Below, in pieces: positions 12,601 through 22,888 of a DNA stretch of 64,000 bases. The notes under the pieces were generated by a model. The model was not told where the DNA came from and ran no database searches. It saw nothing but the letters and a program-made list of their open reading frames with translations. This DNA is from Catonia carolina (Eukaryota; Arthropoda; Insecta; Hemiptera; Achilidae), in assembly GCA_035578175.1 (NCBI GenBank), contig JAQMRL010000005.1, positions 58,757,722 through 58,821,721 of the forward strand, given 5' to 3'. A program made the position numbers and the translations under genes. Each line of letters opens with the position of its first letter. Within the stretch, counting starts at the first letter, position 1.

Positions 12601-15600
12601 AAATTTTAATAAATGTTTTTTGTCCGATTTCCGAGGCTATCTGTAAGACTGTGAGTTTGCTGATTTTTATGCAAGTAGGATACCACCCTACTGTGCACTA
12701 AGGAGGATGCGCTTTCTAAGGAGTGTTAAAGGCTTTACAAGATTGGATCTCTTGCGAAATGAAGATATTCGAAATGAACTAAAGGTGGAGTCATTGAACG
12801 GGATGATGGAGAAGTATCGAATCAAATGGAGAGAACATCTGGAAAGAATGCCATCTGATAGAATCCCCTTTCAGGCTCTGAAATATAAACCAACAGGAAG
12901 AAGAGATATTGGAAGGCCTAGGAAAAGATGGGAACAAAACTAGAAATTAAAAAATTAAAAAGAAATCGACAAAATTAAAAATTAACAAAAGGAGGCAATC
13001 TTATAGACTGGAACAGGCAGACATGCCTATGCCATGGATGTCAGAAGAAGAAGAAGAAGAAGTTTTTTGTAATTTTTCAACACAATTTTGATTCATTTAA
13101 ACATAAAAACGTCCATCACTAAATTAACAGTTGATTTTTAATTATTAGCTGAGATTATTAAGTTATTAATTTAATAATTTAGAAATAAGATTTTAATTAC
13201 AATTAGCCAGTTTAAGAATTTACAAAATGTAAGAATTTAAAAATGAAGTGTTCTGGTTGTTTTGTGAATTATCAGCTATTTAGATTCTCGGCCGGGAAAT
13301 ACTTGGCTGTGCAAAACTTTTTCATACTTTTTCAGTGCATGTATAATGAGACCACCTCAAAATTTTGAACCTCATATTTAAAAAAAAATAAACCTCACTT
13401 AATATTTGGGTAAATATAATATTAGTTTGTATTGTGGATTTTGTTGTATCATTAAATGTCTGATATGTAAAGTGATTATTGTTACATTTTTGTTTTTGTT
13501 TTGTTTGTTTTTCAGAGAATAAGATCAACGGTGGACGGAGATGAACAGAAACAATTATTGATGGATTTAGAAGTGGTGATGAAATCCAATGAATGCCCTT
13601 GCATTGTACAGTTCTATGGAGCCTTATTTAAAGAGGTATGCATGACCATCTAACCTGGTTATCTTATAAAATATGATCTATTAGTCTTTAGTATACTGTA
13701 AATATTAATATTTTAATTTTATGGAATGGTATTATTAACAGTTTTGGGTTGAATTTTTCTGACACTCTATGGACATTAAAAATTTTACGTAAAATTTGCT
13801 ATCCGATATAGAATCTTAAATTATCAAGTTCATCAACCATCTCCATAATTGTACAGTGTGTGAAACTGCAGCTTGGCACACGGCGGCTGTCACCATACTA
13901 GTCTCTCCGTAAACATTGACTCCACCTAATATCATTTTGAACTAATGAATTTATTTGTTTTATTTACTTTAATACATACGCTGAGTACAAATTCTGTTAC
14001 AATTAATCCATTAATACGTGTGGTCAGTTACGAACAAATAAAATAAAGTAGCCCTACTGTTTAAATTTGATTTAGGTCTATATTAACTGAAAAAAAAACT
14101 TGAAAATTGATCAGGTTGGCGCTCTAATTATAAAACTATCAAACTTGCGATTAAAATTTTATTTTCCGATGTTTTGTTTGAAAAAGTGAATTAAAAATAT
14201 AACCGCACAATTTACTCTTAATTCTAGTACGTAAGTTCCTGTAGTAAAGTAACTCAAAACACAATGTAAACATCCACTTTTACAAACACTACTATGAAAA
14301 TGCGAGAGAAAGGAATTATAGGTTGACAATATCGACACTACAACTGATAATGTATTTATTGATAAGTATTATTAAATATTAGTCACAGTAGGAAAATCAG
14401 GTAACATAAACAATATAATGTTATCAATTCTTGTTTTGTTTATATTTATAGGCATGACTTATGACATAATAAATTTATAATTTACTTGAATGTGAACAGC
14501 GTGTGTTGACAGTTTTTAAAAGAATAGTGAAGTGCGACTCATGTTTTTAGAAATGCATGACTTCCCCACCTCCTGCCCAGTATGACATACACAAGGTCAT
14601 GCGCCAACCTGGAGTTCCGCACACTGTAACTATGGCCAAAGCACACGAAATCATGATTGTTTTCATTGGTTTTTGAAGTGGAAGGTCACTTAGATTGTGT
14701 GTCACCTTCTGCTTATTCACGGCCATCTTTGAATCTGTTGAATCAAATGAAAACATATGATTGGCTCAAACATTAATCCTCTAAAGCTGTTTTCGTAAGA
14801 GTTATTAAATTTTTGAGGCTGGGTTCTTGGTTTTAAACAAAATTTGAGATGAACTTGGCAATTTTTCATCCACTTTGGAAAATCTGCCAAAACCCGATCA
14901 TGTATCTTTATTTACCAGGAATCCATTCTGTATTGAATAAAGGTGTTGTGGTGATCGTTTCAAGATTTTTCAAAAACAAAACAAGCTTCCCTCTCCGCAC
15001 CTGCAAACTGAGTCTATCCTATAGAGCAGGGGTGGCACCTGTCTTAAAACTTTCCAATTAATTTTAAGGGAGTTAGTGCTGTTTGCCTGCCGTTGCATTC
15101 ATTCATTTATTTTACAAATAATTTTGCTTTGCAGGGTGACTGTTGGATATGTATGGAGTTAATGGACACATCGTTAGATAAATTCTATAAATTCATTTAC
15201 GAGAAATTACAACAGAGGATACCAGAAAGTATTCTTGGCAAAATCACTGTTGCGGTAAGTACTGTTTTCAACTGCTTTTTTATGACATCTATGACCATTT
15301 TATAGACCATTTCAAGTTATTTTTAACAATTTTGAAAGCTTCTTTTCACCGTCTTCATTCTTCCACTACTATTTTTCATTCTTCTCTGTACGTCTACTGT
15401 TTTGATTTTACTTTTTGTTCAAGCTTGTGTATATTTTCTCTTGTATCTACATTTTTTCAAGTTAATGGAAAAAGAAAGAAAGAGAGGCTTTTGAAATGTG
15501 GTAATGGAGACAATTGGAGAAAATCAAGCAAACTGATTTAATGAGGAATGTAGTGGGCTATCATAAAGAGTGAAAGAGAAGAAAAATTGAATGAAAAGCT

Positions 15601-18600
15601 GATCAGATGAGACACATAATGAGAAGTTTAATTAAAACTTTGTTGTATCTCAGTCACTCATTTTTGGACCTTCGCAATGAACTGGGACCTCTGTTTGAGG
15701 CTGAATTCTACACAACAATAAATCGTAGGAGAAACTAATGTACGTGAAATAAAATGAAGTAGGTGATTTAGAATTCTTTTTATGCATCTCAGGGCTTAGG
15801 AACTCCCATTAATGTCTAAAAGCCTTCAGCTAATCATGAGATGAATCATGAGATGAGTTTTCATTTTGAATAATTTTTATTCAATAAACATTTTATTGGA
15901 ATAAAGTTCCTGTCTTAAGTATTCCTACGTATGAATATTTTCATTAAGGAGTAAATAAAACATTTCAAGTGAGGGCTTAAATAATTGCTTGAATGTTTTC
16001 TCTATAGTAATTAAAGTTGTGTTTGTTTTCCAGACGGTGCGAGCGTTAAATTATCTAAAAGAGAAGCTGAAGATAATCCACCGCGACGTGAAGCCGAGTA
16101 ATATACTGTTAGACAAACGTGGTAATATCAAATTATGTGATTTCGGCATTTCTGGTAAACTGGTGGATTCGATTGCACGAACAAGAGATGCTGGTTGTAG
16201 GCCTTACATGGCGGTATGTTTATTAACAGTGGAGTCTTGTTTGTATGGATTCTTATTTTAATTTTAAATTACTGTATATGTTCTGATTCTCATCAAGGCG
16301 AATTTTTTATGCTTGCCGCTAGTGATAAAAGTTTCCCCAGGCTGAGTTACAGGCCCTTCACTGGGTAGTCCAGTGGGGGGCTGCTGCCTTAGAGCCTCTA
16401 GACAAGCCCTGGGTTTCATTTGGGACCCACCTCCTAGGTTCTCCTGCCCTCTTCACCGTTTATTGCCATTTATTGCCAAATAAATAAAACCCAGGGCAGG
16501 TTTTATTTGGGATGACTCCCTAGGGTCTCCCGGCTTCCACGCCATTTGGAATCCTCCATCTCCGCCGTGAAAGAGATTTTGCCATGTATGATTTTTCCAA
16601 ATCATACATAACTAGTGATGTGGGCCGGGAAAATTCCGATTGGCAGGATATATATAAATTGGCATTTGCCTGAGAAATTGTCCAAAGCAATTTTAATTGT
16701 CCAAAATCTGGAAATTTTTAAAAAAGAAGTATTGCTTTAAATTTTGAAGACTTATAATAACTAGAGCTTATAAAATATAAAAATCAGTATTAAAGATAGA
16801 TGATTTCATGAATAAACTTGAAAGGGTTGGAATAAAATAAGATTCTTTGTAACCTTTGATATTTTCACTCGGGTGTTTGCCAAAAACATCATGTTATAGT
16901 GCCCTAATATTGCTAATAATAATTATCATAGCTTCTAAATTAGCACTCTTCTAAAAAATAACTAAATGGGAGATAATTAAAAGCTTATAGAGCTCAATTG
17001 TAGCTTAATACTGTATTTTTAATTCTAGCACATTTCAGCACGTTTCTGATAATGATATGTAAATGATTAGAGTATTAAGTTTTTGCAAGTGAGTATTTAT
17101 TTGTTGTATTTTTTGTTTGAATAAGGCAAAAAACAGTTAAGCATTAATGTAAAATATTAAAAAAATACTGTCAGGTGCTTTGTACTTTGTAAACAGGTGC
17201 AATTAAGGTAACCATAAGAATCTACAGTAGAGCCCACAGAGAATTCTTAATCTGTCATCAATAGGGTTAAAAAAGTGTACTAATTTTTATGTTAGTGTTT
17301 TCACAAAATGGTAGTTGTAAAAGTTACTGTTTGAAACTATGTGCAGTGTGTCACTGTTTCTTTGAATTGAGGTATGAGTTCATAGAGGGAAATTTTTCAG
17401 TTTTATTAAATGTCACATTGCTCAAAAAAATTAGATAAATCGAGGTTCCACTGTATTATATAGATAAATTCATTATTATCTTTATTGGTCTGTATTTTTA
17501 CTTTTTGTTTATTTTTGGAACACAGCCAGAAAGGATAGATCCACAACGTGCACGTGGTTACGATGTCAGATCGGACGTATGGTCACTGGGTATCACACTG
17601 ATGGAAGTAGCCACGGGCCGTTTTCCTTATCCGAAATGGAATTCGGTGTTTGAACAGCTGTATCAAGTGGTGCAGGGCGAGCCTCCCAGATTATCAGCCA
17701 ATGACAACGGCAATCATTTTTCCTCTGAATTCGTTGAATTTGTAAATACTTGGTGAGTATCTTAAGGTTTAATTTCTTATACAGTTTTTGAATGGTCATT
17801 GATCACACGTTAATGTGTTTGTAATTTTTAACCTTTCTAGTTTTCTGTTGTGTTGCTGTGCCATGCCTCTTATCTGTTTATGAAGTGGAGTTGGAAAGTG
17901 TGGGATGTATTTTAAAAATGGCTCTCCTTCAAAGTAATTACCTTTAGACTGAAAACATGGACTCCTTGTGTTTCCACTTTTGAAAGCATTCCTGTTGGTT
18001 GGGTTTTTACACCATAATCTTAGAAATTATGGTAATTGATTGGGTGGTGGGTTTTTTTGTTAATTATGGTATGGGATTTACCATACTTGTTTATTGTTAA
18101 TGCTGTTAGTACTTTTTTTGTATGTGAGGGATGCGTTCCACAAAATCATAGCGTAATGTGGATTGTTCGGTTTAACCTTAAACCATTCGCTAATTGTCTG
18201 AACTGTTCAAATCCGCTAATTGTTGGTAGTGTTGATTCAGTAAAACCCAGTCGTTCCTTTTATGCTCTTCGTTTTTTTCACCCCTTTCGTATTTTTTAAC
18301 GACATCTAACTTTTCCTTTAAAATAATCGCTTTCTCTAACCTTGTTTTTACTTTTTTATAACCTTTATTCAAACTCATGTTGTACATAAAGTAACAACAC
18401 AAACAAGAAAATAAAGACCTACAAACTGTAGCACAATTAAATCACGATTAAATGTATGAAACCGTGTACGATCGATATTATTAACGCACTAGACAGTATT
18501 GATGTTTAAAACAAAAGCGAATTAAGATAAAATTCCAGAGTATAAATGGGAGGACAACTATGATATGGGTTTCGAGAGCAATTAGCAAATGGTCATAATT

Positions 18601-19335
18601 GTAAACATCTGTAAGATAAGAGTAACTACTGTATACAATATAATGTTCAACAAATTCGAGCTAACGTGAATTCGCGTAAATCGAGGTCTTACTGTACTAA
18701 CAGACAGGCGTTTTTTTAAAGACAGGCTATTTTTACTGTGTTTTCGAGTTTGACTGGCTGTAACTTCAAAACTGTAAGAGATATTTGAAAACTGTTTTCA
18801 CAGTGGATTTTTCGCAAAATTCTACATGGAAATGATGTACCACATGACCACTTTCTTATTTAAAAAAAAAGTTGCATTCAAGATGGCAGAAAAAATGTAT
18901 GAACATGATTTTCAGTAGTTTCTTTTCATGTTCTTAAGATTATATTGTGTTTTGAAGAATAACATCACTTGTTGGCGAAATATTTTGCCGTGCTTGGACT
19001 TTTGGGACACTCTGTATATAGTGGGCATTTTTGCTTTTTAAATACGCATGTCATACCGCGTTAAAGACAGTAACTGTTGGACCGACTACAGTTGGCTTCT
19101 GATTTCATAGGGTTAAAATTAGTGAGGTTTATTTGTTGTTTTTCATTATGGTTGTTGATATTGTTGCAGTTTAATAAAGGACGAAACGCAGAGGCCAAAG
19201 TACAACAAACTGTTAGAACACCCGTTCATCAGGAGAAGTGATAACGCACCAATTGACGTTGCCAGTTATGTGAGTGAAATACTCGACAGCATGATGGACA
19301 ACGGCGGGACGATATTTACGATGAACATTCCATGA
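603..19335 (+). CDS. Mkk4: MAP kinase kinase 4 (MKK4/MAP2K4), nine exons, 5' end outside the window
   Basis: Dual-specificity kinase of the cytoplasmic JNK cascade; the family phosphorylates the Thr-x-Tyr loop of JNK (and p38). Joining exons 603-699, 2171-2359, 5624-5687, 8523-8636, 13516-13635, 15135-15254, 16034-16213, 17526-17752 and 19170-19335 gives one open frame of 424 codons to TGA (numbering from the first whole codon here). Seen: a docking motif RRKQLKPIF at the N-terminus, a His-rich stretch, Gly loop [11 protein letters not shown] (129-139), ATP lysine K154 in MAVK, catalytic HRDVKPSN (250-257), DFG (270-272), activation-loop sites S280 and T284 in DSIART, then the C-lobe and HPFI near the end. 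Human MKK4 has 399 residues and the same order of elements, so little is missing. All borders are GT-AG and phases agree. MKK7 is excluded because DSIART, KLQVSPE and the docking motif match MKK4. No internal break was seen. Confidence 0.97.
791..953 (-). mobile_element. tRNA-derived SINE, family A, full-length copy
   Basis: On the minus strand the copy starts with a tRNA-like head: box A-like TGGCGTAGTGGTTAGC and box B-like GGGTTCAATTCCC, followed by a body ending GTTAAACGAAAAAAA. It is flanked by an imperfect 13-bp duplication (aatgctctgctct at 779 and aatgttctgctct at 952). Other copies are at 1913 and 22019. Confidence 0.88.
1913..2058 (-). mobile_element. tRNA-derived SINE, family A, diverged copy
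   Basis: Same order of head and body as the copy at 791-953, with scattered substitutions in the box B region (gggaatcaaacc on the plus strand). Confidence 0.85.
2171..2359 (+). CDS. Mkk4: Mkk4 exon with histidine-rich tract
   Basis: Acceptor ttttcag, donor gtgagt. Encodes PEPGLPPP followed by a His run broken by Asn and Asp ([14 protein letters not shown]), then a basic segment [11 protein letters not shown], and ends inside a Gln codon. The His run is coded by CAT/CAC repeats and is an insertion relative to human MKK4, whose N-terminal region is also poorly conserved. Confidence 0.93.
2577..3115 (+). mobile_element. 5'-truncated non-LTR retrotransposon relic with 13-bp target duplication
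   Basis: The plus strand reads a broken reverse-transcriptase tail: [19 protein letters not shown] and [12 protein letters not shown] in shifting frames, then an (aag)n end. AAGTAAAGATTTG occurs at 2564-2576 and again at 3116-3128, directly flanking the insert. The protein pattern matches the C-terminal part of RTE/CR1-like endonuclease-reverse transcriptase ORFs common in insect genomes. Not functional. Confidence 0.85.
3676..4316. mobile_element. piggyBac-type non-autonomous element (641 bp)
   Basis: TTAA target sites at 3672-3675 and 4317-4320 bracket inverted ends CCCTAGAGCCGGCAAT and CCCTATAGTCGGCAAT. TTAA targets plus CCCTA-type ends are the hallmark of piggyBac elements. No transposase reading frame is inside. 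Confidence 0.85.
5320..5440 (+). mobile_element. Degenerate Penelope-type hammerhead repeat
   Basis: 5332-5364 resembles the hammerhead cores at 23595 and 23402: CTAATGA in place of CTGATGA, a GGTGGATCCAC hairpin, then AAAA where the core needs GAAA, and GTAAG. With two core positions changed it should not self-cleave. The following bases (agttgaaaaggtca) recur next to a related fragment at 36140. Confidence 0.6.
5624..5687 (+). CDS. Mkk4: Mkk4 short exon (pre-kinase linker)
   Basis: 64-nt exon, acceptor gtttcag, donor gtaagt. Reads [21 protein letters not shown], the counterpart of the human MKK4 segment just before the kinase domain. Ends in phase 0. Confidence 0.94.
5779..6178 (+). repeat. 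Interspersed repeat family D, near full-length copy
   Basis: About 400 bp beginning tgttgtttaggtcatcagcc and ending near tctgttatgggcag. The same unit occurs at 26660, 25025 (reverse), 34868 (reverse), 35702, 60912 (reverse) and 63156 (reverse, interrupted). No protein coding was recognised; the family relation is by direct comparison within the window. Confidence 0.85.
7047..7096 (-). ncRNA. Hammerhead ribozyme, type I, Penelope-like
   Basis: On the minus strand: stem I TTTA, core CTGAAGA (7088-7082), stem II GTGTA-caaga-TACAC, core GAAA (7065-7062), minimal stem III GCGC, then TA (7057-7056) as the cleavage dinucleotide and TAAA closing stem I. All invariant core bases (CUGANGA, GAAA, UH) are present. 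A very short stem III is characteristic of hammerheads in Penelope-like elements. It sits in an Mkk4 intron, antisense to the gene. Confidence 0.8.
7432..8288. repeat. Tandem array of a 116-bp unit derived from SINE family A
   Basis: About seven units starting near 7492, 7606, 7722, 7838, 7954, 8070 and 8186; the first interval is about 114 bp, the rest 116. Each unit has an antisense SINE head (aagaagccagttgctttgac, cactacaccaatgg) joined to a non-SINE part (ttgtaaattacacgttgtgt). 7432-7491 is the remnant SINE body. Copies differ by only one or a few bases, so the expansion is recent or homogenised. The overlapping small frames in it are repeat artefacts. Confidence 0.92.
8523..8636 (+). CDS. 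Mkk4: Mkk4 exon: glycine loop and ATP lysine
   Basis: 38 codons in phase 0 on both sides; acceptor tttttttgacag, donor gtaaat. Contains [16 protein letters not shown] and MAVK, that is the nucleotide-binding loop and the invariant Lys of kinase subdomain II. Confidence 0.96.
9580..10080 (-). pseudogene. LINE fragment: RNase H end and C-terminal zinc-knuckle-like region
   Basis: Minus-strand frames give [10 protein letters not shown] (about 9970-10040), like the last RNase H motif GxxGNExAD of I/R1-type LINE polyproteins, and then [15 protein letters not shown] with [15 protein letters not shown] (9640-9800), like the LLTGH and CxxCGxxExxxHxxxxC tail of those proteins. It contains frameshifts and stops. 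This LINE type differs from the RTE/CR1-like relics nearby. Confidence 0.65.
10122..10200. repeat. Short tandem duplication
   Basis: Two adjacent imperfect copies of a unit with gatatttggaagagctacat and gatatttgcaagagctacat. No function seen. Confidence 0.6.
11042..11469 (-). mobile_element. 5'-truncated non-LTR retrotransposon with inverted 5' end
   Basis: The minus strand encodes the end of a reverse-transcriptase ORF ([20 protein letters not shown], then [33 protein letters not shown]) stopping at 11058, with an (AGAG)n tail. The insert is bracketed by ATAGGGTT at 11034-11041 and 11470-11477. The first 33 bases of the insert's 5' end are repeated in inverse orientation, so 11397-11469 forms a perfect hairpin. 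Confidence 0.88.
11397..11469. repeat. Perfect 33-bp inverted repeat with 8-nt loop
   Basis: gcagctaatcttctctcttc starts the left arm and its exact complement ends the right arm, with tgtccaag between. It lies at the 5' junction of the LINE insertion. Confidence 0.92.
12624..13061 (+). mobile_element. 5'-truncated non-LTR retrotransposon with 9-bp target duplication
   Basis: The plus-strand frame 12707-12943 reads [20 protein letters not shown], then [20 protein letters not shown] and [14 protein letters not shown] before a stop. This is the C-terminus of the same reverse-transcriptase family as 58517-59614. It ends in (gaa)n at 13042-13061. GTTTTTTGT at 12615-12623 is repeated at 13062-13070. 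Confidence 0.87.
13516..13635 (+). CDS. Mkk4: Mkk4 exon: alpha-C helix region
   Basis: 40 codons, phase 0 both sides, acceptor gtttttcag, donor gtatgc. Encodes [20 protein letters not shown] and [11 protein letters not shown], including the Glu of the alpha-C helix that pairs with the ATP lysine. Confidence 0.96.
13636..15134. other. Mkk4 intron without recognised elements
   Basis: AT-rich; no open frame with family resemblance and no structured repeat was seen. Confidence 0.5.
15135..15254 (+). CDS. Mkk4: Mkk4 exon: hinge region
   Basis: 40 codons, phase 0 both sides, acceptor gctttgcag, donor gtaagt. Encodes [20 protein letters not shown], the hinge and start of the C-lobe, ending LGKITVA. 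Confidence 0.96.
16034..16213 (+). CDS. Mkk4: Mkk4 exon: catalytic and activation loops
   Basis: 60 codons, phase 0 both sides, acceptor gttttccag, donor gtatgt. Holds [22 protein letters not shown] and the activation loop with the two phospho-acceptors (S and T of DSIART), then GCRPYMA. The APE motif is split: A ends this exon and PE opens the next. Confidence 0.97.
16290..16600. repeat. GC-richer block with internal diverged duplication
   Basis: Inside an AT-rich Mkk4 intron; two stretches (gggtttcatttgggacccac near 16411 and ggttttatttgggatgactc near 16499) resemble each other, both followed by a cctaggtt/cctagggt motif. Possibly a transposon remnant; no family recognised. Confidence 0.4.
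17223..17456. mobile_element. Probable Tigger/pogo-type MITE, degenerate
   Basis: Left end CAGTAGAGCCCACAGAGAAT and right end (reverse complement) CAGTGGAACCTCGATTTATC, each next to TA. CAGTRRAACCTCG-type ends are typical of pogo/Tigger elements. No coding content. Confidence 0.5.
17526..17752 (+). CDS. Mkk4: Mkk4 exon: C-lobe
   Basis: 227 nt, acceptor ggaacacag, donor gtgagt, ends with 2 nt of a Cys codon. Encodes [39 protein letters not shown] and VQGEPPRLS, subdomains VIII-X. Confidence 0.97.
18190..18697 (-). mobile_element. Tigger/pogo fragment with transposase N-terminus
   Basis: The right end 18668-18697 reads CAGTAAGACCTCGATTTACG on the minus strand, next to TA. Downstream on the same strand, 18402-18190 encodes [20 protein letters not shown] and KYERGEK, like the CENP-B-type DNA-binding N-terminus of pogo transposases. 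The frame ends at 18190 and the catalytic part is missing. The left end was not located. Confidence 0.65.
18735..19018 (-). mobile_element. Solo arm related to the long-TIR element at 39446
   Basis: Read on the minus strand from 19015 it starts CAGAGTGTCCC and continues with gccatcttgaatgcaacttt and gtggtcatgtggtacatcat, matching in order the arms at 39446-39711 and 40354-40619. Only one arm is present. It lies just upstream of the last Mkk4 exon. Confidence 0.65.
19170..19335 (+). CDS. Mkk4: Mkk4 terminal exon with stop
   Basis: Acceptor gttgcag. Completes Cys370, then [20 protein letters not shown] and a 3' tail ending TIFTMNIP before TGA at 19333-19335. An AATAAA at about 19375 is too close to the stop to be a convincing poly(A) signal on its own; the 3' UTR end was not fixed. 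Confidence 0.96.
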
Positions 19336-20640
19336 GATAAACTACGATTGCGATATTATCTACAGTCGGTCGTCAATAAATATTATCACCACGTCGCTCA
19401 ATCGTAAAAGATAAGAACGAAACGATATTATCGGTAAAACGGTGTACAGTGGTAAATTTTTGGAAATAATAATATAGTGGTAGTAATAATAATTACAGTA
19501 AGATGAATTTTGTTAAGTCATCCATCTTTAAGTTTGATCTCTAGTTGAATTAGACTGATTTGGTAAAAAAAAAATTGGTTTACGATATAGCTACACCCAT
19601 CATAGGATTACGATGGCTACTTTTCCATGTTTGCAAGTAGTAAATATTCATGGCAGAAAGACTAGATAGGTGTGCTTATCGCACTGGTTAATTTGATATA
19701 TTCTGTACACCTACACCACATTTGGAAGATGGAGTCCACTACTACTCGTTCTTGCCAAATCCGATAAATGATATTTTAGACCAATACCTCACTAAGTCTG
19801 GTAAATATACTTAAGACTAAGACATAAATAAAACTGAAAGAAACCTATAAGAATATTTTTTTCAAAACGCTGTGAACAGCTGGTCACCCTGTTATTGACA
19901 TAACAGCAAAAGTGCTGCGCGGAGATATGAGTGTCGGCACACCCTTGTATTCTTTCTGCTACTGAGTACATCAATAGTAACAAGTTTCTGTGTGTGTTAG
20001 TGTCTATTTTTCTGCTGATAGATCACACTTTCTTTGTCGCTTTTGTGGCTTTATCATAGTAATTTTTTTTTATAAGGTCAGTTGTAAAGTGAATGTGTTT
20101 CATTATTTTTATGGCAACTATTTTAACTTTTTTAGCAAAATGTTAGTTAAGTGTTTTTTTTTAATCCGGATGATTTTGTTATCCATGTATGGGATCAACT
20201 TAACAAGGTTCAATTGTACATTCAAATATCGCGATCGTGGTCGTAAATTGTGTTAATATATGTAAATTTGTTTGTTTTTGTTCTTGGTTATATTTCTTGC
20301 GTAATTTTTTTTGCGATATTATTTATAAGGCTGGTCCATTATCGCAAAAAAATCTCTTTGCAATTTCTCATATAGTTGCTGTTTGTATAGGTCAGATGGA
20401 AAATTTAACGTAATTAATTTTAACCTGTTAAATAAGCTAGCGATACGTTTTTAAAGAAATAACAAAGTTAGTCAGTTGAAATTGAAGTTTGAATTGTGGA
20501 AGATATTTTTATTTTTAATTAATCTTTTTTTTAAGGTTAGACAAAAAATTGTTCATTCCATAAATACCACAGTTTTAAAAGTAGTTGTGAATGTAAAAAG
20601 CCAGGCTTAATGTAATTTTAACAAGATTTTATCAGGTGGA
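19336..20640. other. Mkk4 3' flank / probable 3' UTR
   Basis: AT-rich with TTTT runs and no recognised element. The 3' UTR should lie here, but the cleavage site cannot be fixed from sequence alone. Confidence 0.5.
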
Positions 20641-20895
20641 CATTCGTCTTGAAAAAAACAAGGAAAATTTAGGAAGAAACTCAGTTATTACAAAGAATCA
20701 GTATGATCATCCTTTTTTGTATCATTCTTCAAAATTTCCTCGGGTCGGGCCCAACACAACTCCTCTCTACCTCTCTTTATTGCTGAACCATTTTTCCTCA
20801 ATTGCTTTCTTAGCATTGAACACATCCTCTTCATTCTTCGTTTATCGTTTTTTCTTGTTCCTTCTGTTTTCGAGTACAGCCTTCTTTCCTTCATC
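20640..20895 (-). other. Unassigned basic open stretch, possible LINE fragment
   Basis: The minus strand reads KERRLYSKTEGTRKNDKRRM and LRKQLRKNGSAIKRG without stops over 68 codons. The charge pattern would fit the linker between endonuclease and reverse transcriptase in LINEs, but no motif proves it. Confidence 0.25.
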
Positions 20896-20940
20896 GTACT
20901 GACATAACAAAAATCGTCATAACTGGTCTGTCCATTTTTT

Positions 20941-21045
20941 GCCAGGGGTTCGATTCCCAGTCAGGTCGGGCATTTTTTCATTACTCATTTTCATTTATCA
21001 CCTTTTGTTATCTGTCTTAGCAGTAATTTTCAAACAGTCGAGTAT
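20941..21045 (+). mobile_element. SINE family A, 3' part
   Basis: Starts inside the box B region (ggggttcgattcccagtcag) and runs through the body to aaacagtcgagtataag. The head is missing. Confidence 0.75.
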
Positions 21046-21049
21046 AAGA

Positions 21050-21135
21050 AAAATCTTACCTTTCCTAATATACGCCTTTTGAACTTCATTTCTACTGTTT
21101 ATATTCTATTCTATGCCTTCCCTCTTTCTACCTGT
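21050..21135 (-). pseudogene. Short reverse-transcriptase fragment
   Basis: cttttgaacttcatttctac and flanks match 26340-26395 (ctttttgaacttcatcttta), where the minus strand encodes RIQAVKMKFKKSMLG of a LINE. Confidence 0.4.
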
Positions 21136-22018
21136 TTGTATTTCCACTGCATATATAATTTATATGTTACTTTTCTAAATTTTGGCGAGTTAAACAATAT
21201 TTTCTTTTATTTGAAATTGACAGAATATATAATTATACAAAAATGTTATTTGTTAGGAATTTTTGGTAAAAAAAATTAAATGTAAGCGAGTGTATTACTG
21301 CAAATGAAAATCATAGGATACTAAGGCACGCACGCACAGTACTGGACTACTTGTAGGCTATACAGTGAAATAAGAATGATGGAGTGTGAGTTTTTAACTG
21401 ACTAATCAAATGAAATACTTTTCTGTATAGTTGGATACAACTTAAATTGAATAAACAGTAGCTGTTGTTTGAATTATATCATTGGTGATAATTTTTATGG
21501 TAATCCTGTGAAATAATTTCGCTACAATTTACCTGATAAATAACAAACGGTACTGTATTTCGTTTTTAAATTATAAGAAATATGTGATTTATTCAGTTTT
21601 TAATTGTTAAATTTTATCTTGTGTTGTTTTTAAATTTTATACTGGTGTATAAAATGTTTGGATTTGGTTAATTTTTATTGTTGATAAACTTGGTTAAATG
21701 ATAACCATGAAGTGTATTTTAAAGGTATATTCGACTCATAATAAAAAATTTTAATAAAAGGTGCAATTTTTTTGTATCTTGAAATTTATTTGTTTAAGTT
21801 ATTATTTAAGTTATTAAGTGTCTCAAAATAATAAATATGTACACATTTTGAATGGATATATTTATTTGAAGAAAACATTAGGTATATGATATTTGTGTTT
21901 TCTTGTAATATAAACTTATAAATGTTCAAAATGGTTACTGTTAACTGCAATACAACCACCACAATGTGCTAAGCATATAAAATTGCATAACCACATTGAC
22001 TTTTCATTACTTGTATAT

Positions 22019-22171
22019 GGCCAGCCTGTTGGTGTAGTGGTTAGCGCAACTGGCTTCTACGCCGGGGTCCCAGGTTCGATTTTTCATCGCTCATTTCATC
22101 TATCATCCTTCTCACCATCTGCATTATTAGTAATTATTGCAAAACAGTCAGACGTTAAACAAAAAAAAAAT
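22019..22171 (+). mobile_element. tRNA-derived SINE, family A, plus orientation
   Basis: Reads gttggtgtagtggttagcgc, then ccaggttcgatttttcatcg, and ends cagtcagacgttaaac followed by an A run. The tRNA head keeps boxes A and B, but the molecule cannot fold as a full tRNA. Confidence 0.88.
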
Positions 22172-22659
22172 TACTTGTGGAGGTTTTTCTCAGCCCAGAC
22201 TGTTCCTTGTTCACATTTCTCACTGTCCCATCTATTTGTAATTCGTCACAAATCCTAGTAATTCTTATTCTTGAAAAGGTGGTTGGGTTCAAAATTCTGT
22301 TTCCCATTGTCTTTGAACCTCTTGAATATTCTCAGTATTCCAGTAACACTTTAAAACTCATTTAACTTGATCAAAAGACAGCTGAACTTCAGCCATGTTT
22401 ATCTCATACTAAATAAAAGAAATAATTACATTGAGTTACATAGTTAAAAAAAACAGCTGTTTTAAATTATCTGCTGATGTAGGTTTTCAAGCTGTAGGGC
22501 CTAAGTGTTTTCTTCAAATTAATGTATCCATTCAAAATTTGTATACATTTTTCTGAGACACTCAGTAGTTATGAAAAATTTCACACTTATCACTAAAATT
22601 CTGGAGATTTTCATGATATCTTTAAAAAAGATGATTTATTCATCCTACATTATCAGAAT

Positions 22660-22888
22660 TTTTTTGAGATGAGGATGATATGTATGACATGTAAATGGAG
22701 GTGTAGTCTTGTACAGACTTGGCTGACTATTCCTTAGAGAGTATGGTTAATTGAACCGTAACAATCAAAGTACACATGTAACCACTGTCTAGTATTCAAA
22801 TCCGTATAAAACAACCTTCATCTTCAAAAATCAGCTGTTAAAAGCTGACTCCTGGCGATGACTACCACTAGACCAACCCGGTGGGTCA
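22660..22888 (-). mobile_element. tRNA-derived SINE, family C
   Basis: The minus strand starts TGACCCACCGGGTTGGTCTA, has ctgattttTgaagatgaagg-like text after the head, and then a body shared with 38129-38425 (ggttcaattaaccatactct; acatgtcat). It is a different head from families A and B. Confidence 0.75.
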
